A stretch of DNA of 11,452 nucleotides from positions 1-11,452 of the forward strand of contig JAOZLO010000050.1 of the NCBI GenBank assembly GCA_029934775.1. The letters run 5' to 3'. Below the pieces are notes generated by a model. The model was not told the origin of the DNA. It made no database searches and saw only the letters and a program-made list of their open reading frames with translations. Made by a program: the position numbers and the translations under genes. Below are positions 6,480-11,452 of this stretch, one piece after another (the first letter of the stretch is position 1; the number at the start of each line of letters is the position of its first letter). The DNA comes from Desulfocapsaceae bacterium (GTDB lineage: Bacteria; Desulfobacterota; Desulfobulbia; Desulfobulbales; Desulfocapsaceae).

Positions 6480-7739
6480 TCACCTGTCGGACCATTTTCG
6501 CTCTTCCGAAAGCTTTAAGGATTTATATGTGCCATCCGCCATCTCTTTTTTCACAAGATCCGTAAACAATCTGGCCATCCGTAAGGACTGTGAGGAATCT
6601 TTATAGAATGTTTTCCAGGCATAGGCATACATCTCCTGTAATTTCTCAGGACTCATGTTTTTCGGTTTATATACAACTTCTGCAGTTGTATAACGCACCC
6701 AGTCTTTATGCAGAATGCGCCCTTCCCTCTCATAAGTTGCCGTAACAGGTGTATGGGGGAAAGGGGTAAGTATTGAAAATTCGGCCATCTCTACATCGAT
6801 TTCCAGTAGAAAATCTATCAACTGCTTAATGTAGTCAGCATCCTGATTATCTGTGCCGAGAAGAACCGCTGCCTGAACACCTATGCCATGAGATTTGAGA
6901 CGTTTCACTCGATTTCTGATCACATCAGATGTGTCAAATACAGCCTGGTATACATACCAGCACCCTGCTTTTGCAGCTTTTGCTATAACCTCATCATCAT
7001 CCAGTATGGGATGACTTATCCACTTCTTTTTGAGTGGAATTAAGGCATCGAACAATTCCATAACCCACGTCTTATCCTGGGCAAGGGAGTTATCCACCAG
7101 AAACAGCCGATCATTATCAATTCCTTTAATCTCTTCCACTACCTTTTCAACAGGTCGCGGGCGAAATTTACGTCCTCCCAGGTATGCGGTTGCACAGGGA
7201 AAACAGTTAAATCGACATCCACGGGAAGCGTGGACAAGATCGACCATTTTTACACCACGATACACATACCTCTTTTTATTGAGAATGGAACGACGCGCCG
7301 GCCCTACACTCTCTATGGGAGGGAAGTCATGAAAATAATCGTACTTTTTCTTGAGACAGCCGTTCACAAGATCTTCCAGAACACCAGCAAGCCTACCGCC
7401 TTCCGTCTCACCCAAGAAAATAGAATCAACAAATTCCTCAACTTCCTCAGCATGAAGCATCGTCGAAATACCGCCTGCAAGTACAGGGACACCTGCCTCT
7501 TTATACCTGGCGGCAATCTCTCTCCCCCTTGGCAACTGACAGGTCAACATCATTGACAAAAGAACAGCGTCGGTGGATACGGAGAAGTCTATCTCATCCA
7601 CGTTCTCATCAACAAATTTCACCTCATATTGCTGCGGAATCGAAGCCGCCACACAGACAGGACCATGGGGTGGGAGATGAAATTCAGTCTGTTCAGGGAT
7701 TTTATTCCACTTAGGATAGATCAGAGTTATGGTCAGCAT
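6480..7739 (-). CDS. B12-binding-domain-type radical SAM protein (first of two)
   Basis: Predicted radical SAM enzyme of the BchE-like class. The N-terminal part (about 1-130) has the Rossmann-like layout of a cobalamin-binding domain: LIYPKWN at the start, VKFVDENVDEIDF at 40-52, SMMLTC at 62-67, VPVLAGGIST at 84-93 and a GETEGG stretch at 110-115. No DXHXXG cobalamin-ligand motif is visible, which is common in this class. The radical SAM cluster motif is C175-X3-C179-X2-C182, preceded by HASRG. A TPFPHTP stretch is near residue 325. Enzymes of this class methylate unactivated carbons, form rings or couple carbons; which applies here is unknown. The ATG at 7739 starts directly with the expected first strand, although no good Shine-Dalgarno is seen. 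The overlap with the gene before suggests coupled translation. The two tandem radical SAM proteins differ in sequence, so they are not a recent duplication. Confidence 0.87.
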   Translation of the reverse strand: MLTITLIYPKWNKIPEQTEFHLPPHGPVCVAASIPQQYEVKFVDENVDEIDFSVSTDAVLLSMMLTCQLPRGREIAARYKEAGVPVLAGGISTMLHAEEVEEFVDSIFLGETEGGRLAGVLEDLVNGCLKKKYDYFHDFPPIESVGPARRSILNKKRYVYRGVKMVDLVHASRGCRFNCFPCATAYLGGRKFRPRPVEKVVEEIKGIDNDRLFLVDNSLAQDKTWVMELFDALIPLKKKWISHPILDDDEVIAKAAKAGCWYVYQAVFDTSDVIRNRVKRLKSHGIGVQAAVLLGTDNQDADYIKQLIDFLLEIDVEMAEFSILTPFPHTPVTATYEREGRILHKDWVRYTTAEVVYKPKNMSPEKLQEMYAYAWKTFYKDSSQSLRMARLFTDLVKKEMADGTYKSLKLSEERKWSDR

Positions 7740-8277
7740 TATGTTTTACAACCGTTATGGTTACTGTGAGCTGCTCCTGCTGTCCTCGATAATCATAATG
7801 ATCGAATTCACAGGCGAGCATCAGGGTCAGTTTCTTCTGCATCAGAAGAAGGCGTCGTGCCTCATCTACAGCTTTTTCCAGAGGATTCCTGGTATCAAAA
7901 ATGGCGTAAACAGGACCGGTCAGTCCAAAAAAAGAAGCTGCCTCAGCAAGAGGAATATTAGGCAGGGTATAACCGAATAAGGAGGGACTGGCAAGACCCG
8001 GACCATCCGCCATTGAGGCAATAAACTCCTGGTCAGTACGCAGAGAACCTCTTTTTGTACCGCCTATCAGCCCTATTTTCTGGCCGGTCTCACTCAGTCG
8101 CTGTCCCCTGACAAATATGCCGTCTTCCTTCAGCAGATAAGCAGTTTCAACAATCAAAAGACGGCTGAGGGGTGACATTCTTCCCCAACGGCCGGGAATA
8201 TTGCCAAGAAGGGAGATGATATGCTGATCAGGCTGATCCTCAAAAACCCACTTATTATTTTTTTCACTCAGACCCAT
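7711..8277 (-). CDS. Short beta-ketoacyl synthase N-terminal-like protein lacking the catalytic Cys
   Basis: A 188-residue protein that resembles only the N-terminal half of a ketosynthase. The parts that line up with the full KS of this operon are IGGTKRG (71-77), SPSLFGYTLPN (97-107), FGLTGP (117-122) and the helix after the nucleophile (about 131-146). Aligned by eye from the shared GP, the nucleophilic Cys position is Arg130. The His-containing C-terminal half is absent. It therefore should not condense acyl chains. By family analogy (chain-length-factor-like proteins, Ketoacyl-synt_2 type) it may be a structural partner of the KS or a scaffold; this is inference. The ATG at 8277 follows the SPASM gene by 17 bases and has only a weak ribosome binding site. 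Its 3' end overlaps the next radical SAM gene by 29 bases. It is not a recent frameshift of a longer KS, because the DNA after its stop already encodes the radical SAM protein. Confidence 0.7.
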   Translation of the reverse strand: MGLSEKNNKWVFEDQPDQHIISLLGNIPGRWGRMSPLSRLLIVETAYLLKEDGIFVRGQRLSETGQKIGLIGGTKRGSLRTDQEFIASMADGPGLASPSLFGYTLPNIPLAEAASFFGLTGPVYAIFDTRNPLEKAVDEARRLLLMQKKLTLMLACEFDHYDYRGQQEQLTVTITVVKHNADHNSDLS

Positions 8278-8294
8278 ATTTTCTGTTCAACCAG

Positions 8295-9347
8295 TCACAT
8301 TTTGGGGTCACTTTTTTTAAACCAGCAGAGTGGGTCTTCAGCAAGATAATCGCCGGTAACCTGATAGGCATGCCCCCTGCAACCATAACAATGGTCGTGC
8401 ATTTCACAGATCGCGCACTGCCCTTTTATATTATCCCGGATATTTCTCAACTCCTGAATGATGCTGCTCCCCGCCAGAATTTCTGCCAATCCATTTTCCC
8501 GTATATTCCCGACCGAGACGCTGACGCCGGGACAGGGGTGCACTTCACCGATAGAGGTAATGGTACATGAGTATTCATGCCGGGCACAATGAGATGCCAC
8601 AAGAGGCGGGTGAGGCATCCAACTGCATCCAAACTCGGTCCGATCAATTCGCGATAACTCTTCAAACAGACTCTTCACCATCTCCGGAGTCACCTCAAGA
8701 TCTTCATGTTCAGTCGCCCTTCCCTGCATCGTCATTGCTTCAATATATGGTACAATCCCCTCCCTGCGGGCCCATCGCCACAGACCGGGAAGCTCATCAT
8801 AATTATGATTGCAGATAATTGTCTCCACCCCGAGTGGATGTTCCTCATCCGGGTAACCGGCTTCCTGCAGAGCTTTCAAACCGCTGCAGATCGCAGTAAA
8901 AGTTCCCTCTCTTCCCGCCAGGAAATCTTGGACCTCGGCCCTCCTGCTGTTCATTTTCAGAACAACTCCGACCCCTCTTTCGTACAGTTTTGCTGCAATG
9001 TTATCAGTTAAAGTCAGACCATTAGTGAAGAGATCAATTATACGTTTTTTTTCTCGAATATAATCTATCACTTCAAAGAGCTGAGGATAGAGAAGTGGTT
9101 CTCCCCCGCCAAGAATTATAATTTTTTTTACTCCCAGCGCTACAGCCTGATCAATAATCTCCTGAATTTCTATAAAAGACAATTCATTTTCAAGGGCCGT
9201 ACCTGAGGAAGCGTAACAGTAAATGCACCTCAAGTTACATATCCTGGAAAGTTCAAGCTCCAGGGAAAGCAATCCATTCTGCTTACGACATTCCGCAATT
9301 TCTTCAGGGGAAAATTCCATCCCCAGATGGTCACCTAAACATGTCAT
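8295..9347 (-). CDS. Radical SAM/SPASM domain protein
   Basis: Predicted radical SAM enzyme that cleaves S-adenosylmethionine at a 4Fe-4S cluster bound by C37, C41 and C44 (CNLRCIYC). The GGEP motif that helps bind SAM is at 81-84. The C-terminal third is a SPASM domain. C254 precedes a GX4C element (G267 to C272), and CX2CX5CX2C follows at C311, C314, C320 and C323, with a last cysteine at C341. This pattern would bind one or two extra iron-sulfur clusters. SPASM proteins often modify peptides, but some act on small molecules or carrier-bound groups. No precursor-peptide gene is visible here, so an acyl or small-molecule substrate fits better. The ATG at 9347 has an AAGG about six bases upstream and lies inside the end of the ligase gene, which suggests translational coupling. 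The family call is firm; the reaction is unknown. Confidence 0.9.
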   Translation of the reverse strand: MTCLGDHLGMEFSPEEIAECRKQNGLLSLELELSRICNLRCIYCYASSGTALENELSFIEIQEIIDQAVALGVKKIIILGGGEPLLYPQLFEVIDYIREKKRIIDLFTNGLTLTDNIAAKLYERGVGVVLKMNSRRAEVQDFLAGREGTFTAICSGLKALQEAGYPDEEHPLGVETIICNHNYDELPGLWRWARREGIVPYIEAMTMQGRATEHEDLEVTPEMVKSLFEELSRIDRTEFGCSWMPHPPLVASHCARHEYSCTITSIGEVHPCPGVSVSVGNIRENGLAEILAGSSIIQELRNIRDNIKGQCAICEMHDHCYGCRGHAYQVTGDYLAEDPLCWFKKSDPKM

Positions 9348-10674
9348 TACTGCCTTTTTTCCTCAAATCAAAAAATTTCACAGGCTTACGCCCATTTTCC
9401 CGGGTCATTTTCGCTAAAACATCTTCACTTTTTTTCAACTCAACCGTTGGACGAACACGCAGATGAGCATGCAGACTCTCTTCAATTTTCTGAACATCCA
9501 CAGCCAAATCATCACAGCCGACAACCACGGTTATATCATCTGTCCCATTAACAGTTGAGCGTACCTCTACGTAAGCACCCCGTACATGTAAAATATCATG
9601 GAGAGCATGAAAAATGGATTCCGGATAGAGAGTAGTTCCCCTGTATTTGAGTCGCTGTGCAAGCCTCCCCTCTATCGGTCCTAATCGTTTTGTATTCCAG
9701 CCACATCTGCAGGGGGAGCTATCAAGACGAGCGATATCCCCTGTTCTGAAACGAACAAGCGGAAAACCTTCCACTCCAAGCGGTGTTACAACAACCTCAC
9801 CCGGTGTACCATCAGGCAGCACCCTGCCATAATCATCTATGATTTCAACCAGCATAAGTTCAGGATGAGCGTGTCCACCTGCAGACTCACGGCATTCACA
9901 GAAAGCAGTTTCAAACTCGGTGGCTCCATAGGAGGAAAACATCTTTGCCCCCCATACTTCTTCAATACACTTCCCAAGGGCAGTGGGAGAATAGTTGGGT
10001 TTACGCGCCGGCTCACCGATTGTGATGATAGTCTCTATCGAACAATCAGCAACATTAATGCCTTTTTTATCACCCCACTCTCCAAGTTCTTTTAAAAATG
10101 TGGGCACACCGACAATAACCCGGGGGTTCAATTTTTCAATAATATGCCATTGCCTTGCAGGTTGCCCGGGGCCACTGCGAATAGCAGAAGCTCCAAGAAA
10201 AGTGACACCACTATAATAGGCAAGTCCCGCAATAAAACAGCGATCAAGGGTCACAGTAAGAAGTACACTGTCTCCAGTCTCTACTCCGGCGCCATAAAAT
10301 GCCACCGCCTCATTAAAAGCCAGGCGGTGCAAATCGCCGGCAGTATAGGGTACAATCACAGGTTCTCCCGTGGTCCCCGAGGTAATAGCGATATCCCTTA
10401 TTTTTTTTTGATCTCCCAGACCAAACTGCTGAGGATGCTGGTCAATGTCCAGACGAGTTGTAAAAGGAATCAGGGATATATTCTGTAATTCTTTTAATGC
10501 ATTGACATCTATCCCCTCACTCTCAAAAAGCTCCTTATAAAAAGGAACACAAACAGCTTGTCTAAGATGCCTCTTAAAGAGAAAGAGTTGTTCTTTTTCA
10601 ATTTCTTCACGACTTTTCTTCCGAAGTTTTACAGCCTGTTCAAGGCTGTAAGGAGTTTTCTGGTTCATATCCAT
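9331..10674 (-). CDS. PaaK-like adenylate-forming ligase (phenylacetate-CoA ligase family)
   Basis: Predicted cytoplasmic enzyme that adenylates a carboxylic acid and passes it to CoA or an ACP thiol. The 447 aa length is typical of PaaK-type ligases. The phosphate-loop motif TSGTTGEP is at 98-105, the YGATE adenine motif at 249-253, and the RFRTGD motif at 308-313. A C-terminal GRKPVKFFDLR block (428-438) matches the position of the catalytic lysine in PaaK (GKAKR-type motif). Cysteines C259, C261, C322 and C324 could form a zinc site, as some PaaK-like subfamilies carry. The first ATG (10674) is used; a second ATG two codons later (10668) would make an ATGA overlap with the upstream stop and is equally plausible. 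The 3' end overlaps the radical SAM/SPASM gene by 17 bases. It probably supplies the starter or a modified acyl unit to the pathway. The acid cannot be read from the sequence. Confidence 0.88.
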   Translation of the reverse strand: MDMNQKTPYSLEQAVKLRKKSREEIEKEQLFLFKRHLRQAVCVPFYKELFESEGIDVNALKELQNISLIPFTTRLDIDQHPQQFGLGDQKKIRDIAITSGTTGEPVIVPYTAGDLHRLAFNEAVAFYGAGVETGDSVLLTVTLDRCFIAGLAYYSGVTFLGASAIRSGPGQPARQWHIIEKLNPRVIVGVPTFLKELGEWGDKKGINVADCSIETIITIGEPARKPNYSPTALGKCIEEVWGAKMFSSYGATEFETAFCECRESAGGHAHPELMLVEIIDDYGRVLPDGTPGEVVVTPLGVEGFPLVRFRTGDIARLDSSPCRCGWNTKRLGPIEGRLAQRLKYRGTTLYPESIFHALHDILHVRGAYVEVRSTVNGTDDITVVVGCDDLAVDVQKIEESLHAHLRVRPTVELKKSEDVLAKMTRENGRKPVKFFDLRKKGSNDMFR

Positions 10675-11447
10675 ATCTTCTTTCTGGAACGATCTTCCGG
10701 GTCAATCTGGCATTGCCGGAAATGACCTTTTTCCGACAGTATTTGTTCCATGGCAGAATAAACCCTGGTACGCAGTTCTTTGATACGAATCTCTGAACTC
10801 TGGTTGCTGTCTCCGACATCAACTGGATCAAGGACAATAAGCCTGACCCTGCCGGGAATAAGAAGTTTTTTGCCGGGAGGAAGAACAGTACCAGAACCGA
10901 GGATACAGACGGGAACGATGGGAATTCCTGTTTCAATCGCCAGGGCAAATGCACCATTTTTAAAACGCCCCAGTCGACCGTCCCGAGATCTGTGCCCTTC
11001 AGGCCAGATGGTTACAGAGCTCCCTGTTTCAAGCAGTTTTTTACATTTTGTGCATACTTTATCCCAGCCCTCCCCGGCATTGACATATCCCGCAAGATTC
11101 ATCAACAGTGCGTATAATGGAATTTTAAAGGGCCAGGAAGTGACAAACGCATTTTCTGTTATCATAGCTCCAAAGAGATAGGGATCAATGGCGGAATTAT
11201 GGTTGGCTACAAAGATCACCGGGGACAAAAATTTATCGTCCCCTTCAACTCTTACCGGGGCCCCGAATGGTACCAGGCAGACAAGAACCCATCCATAAAA
11301 ACGAATTGATCTCCGCAGACCTGATGCGAGAGTGCGAGAAAAAAAGAGAATATTTACAAGAAGGATGAAAGGAAGAACTGCCATACCCACAAGGGTAATC
11401 AATAAAAAAACAGGCCAGAAATATATATTTAAGAAAATCCTCTTCAA
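10665..11447 (-). CDS. PlsC-family 1-acylglycerol-3-phosphate acyltransferase-like protein (5' end uncertain)
   Basis: Probable membrane acyltransferase that moves an acyl group from acyl-ACP or acyl-CoA to a lysophospholipid or similar alcohol. Residues 8-37 and about 50-62 are hydrophobic and suit an N-terminal membrane anchor. The catalytic HX4D motif is N82-H83-N-S-A-I-D88. The glycerol-phosphate-binding block reads WPEGHRS at 148-154, where the family usually has FPEGTRS. The segment IPIVPVCILGSG (175-186) fits the conserved strand after that block. Length (260 aa) is normal for PlsC. The chosen start is a TTG five bases from the window edge. The frame stays open to the edge and no ribosome binding site is visible, so the true start may lie outside. 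The stop codon overlaps the start of the ligase gene. The family is clear, but the substrate is unknown. In this context it more likely assembles a special lipid than serves as the housekeeping PlsC. Confidence 0.85.
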   Translation of the reverse strand: MKRIFLNIYFWPVFLLITLVGMAVLPFILLVNILFFSRTLASGLRRSIRFYGWVLVCLVPFGAPVRVEGDDKFLSPVIFVANHNSAIDPYLFGAMITENAFVTSWPFKIPLYALLMNLAGYVNAGEGWDKVCTKCKKLLETGSSVTIWPEGHRSRDGRLGRFKNGAFALAIETGIPIVPVCILGSGTVLPPGKKLLIPGRVRLIVLDPVDVGDSNQSSEIRIKELRTRVYSAMEQILSEKGHFRQCQIDPEDRSRKKIWI

Positions 11448-11452
11448 GAAAC

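Larger units (their letters stand above)
59..11447 (-). other. Probable single operon for an acyl/polyketide-like lipid pathway
   Basis: Twelve genes run in the same direction. Overlaps occur at 10665-10674, 9331-9347, 7711-7739, 5131-5134 and 886-889. The other gaps are 3 to 36 bases, apart from the 189-base repeat-bearing spacer. No convincing promoter or terminator is visible inside. Removing the inferred insertion would leave about 27 bases between the secreted-protein stop and the KS start, so the ancestral operon was probably compact throughout. Transcription likely begins right of the window and may run past position 1. Confidence 0.7.

Noticed and set aside
7711..8277. The short KS-like gene as a frameshifted fragment of a full KS
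   Set aside because: The DNA after its stop encodes the radical SAM protein in another frame, with no leftover KS motifs, so a simple frameshift does not explain it.
59..11447. Naming the operon as a ladderane or aryl-polyene cluster
   Set aside because: The gene mix only partly overlaps each. Key genes of both are missing from the window, and no product evidence can be drawn from sequence alone.

Overview
The window is a compact, single-direction biosynthetic operon. All twelve supported genes lie on the minus strand, so the operon reads from the high-coordinate end to the low-coordinate end. Most junctions are overlaps or gaps of under 40 bases. The one exception is a 189-base spacer (2128-2316), which holds a repeat element. 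The operon probably continues past both window edges: the first gene is open to the right edge, and no terminator follows the last gene on the left. Moderate GC content, AAGGAG-type ribosome binding sites and a palindromic intergenic repeat with GTTTTTACGA-type ends point to a Gram-negative bacterium. From memory of similar repeats and gene sets I would guess Desulfobacterota (sulfate reducers of the Desulfotalea/Desulfobulbales type), but this is inference.

Layout in transcription order: a PlsC-type acyltransferase (10665-11447); a PaaK-like adenylate-forming ligase (9331-10674); a radical SAM/SPASM protein (8295-9347); a short ketosynthase-like protein without an active-site Cys (7711-8277); two successive B12-binding-type radical SAM proteins (6480-7739 and 5131-6462); a GT2 glycosyltransferase fused to DUF2062 (3959-5134); an LpxL/HtrB-like acyltransferase (3055-3930); an acyl carrier protein (2797-3051); a small secreted protein (2317-2760); the repeat element; a complete FabF-type ketosynthase (886-2127); and a second truncated, Cys-less ketosynthase-like protein (59-889).

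Together the genes look like a type II fatty-acid/polyketide-like pathway coupled to lipid assembly. My model is as follows. The ligase activates a carboxylic acid, the ACP and FabF-like KS carry and extend the chain, and the two Cys-less KS-like proteins act as partner or chain-length subunits. The radical SAM enzymes modify the chain (methylation, cyclisation or C-C bond formation). The LpxL-like and PlsC-like acyltransferases and the glycosyltransferase place the product on a lipid or sugar-lipid at the membrane. The layout partly resembles aryl-polyene clusters (LpxL-like acyltransferase, ACP, KS plus KS-like, ligase, glycosyltransferase). The three radical SAM genes set it apart and recall the candidate gene sets proposed for ladderane lipids in anammox bacteria. 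The product cannot be read from the sequence. No ketoreductase, dehydratase, thioesterase or exporter is present in the window.
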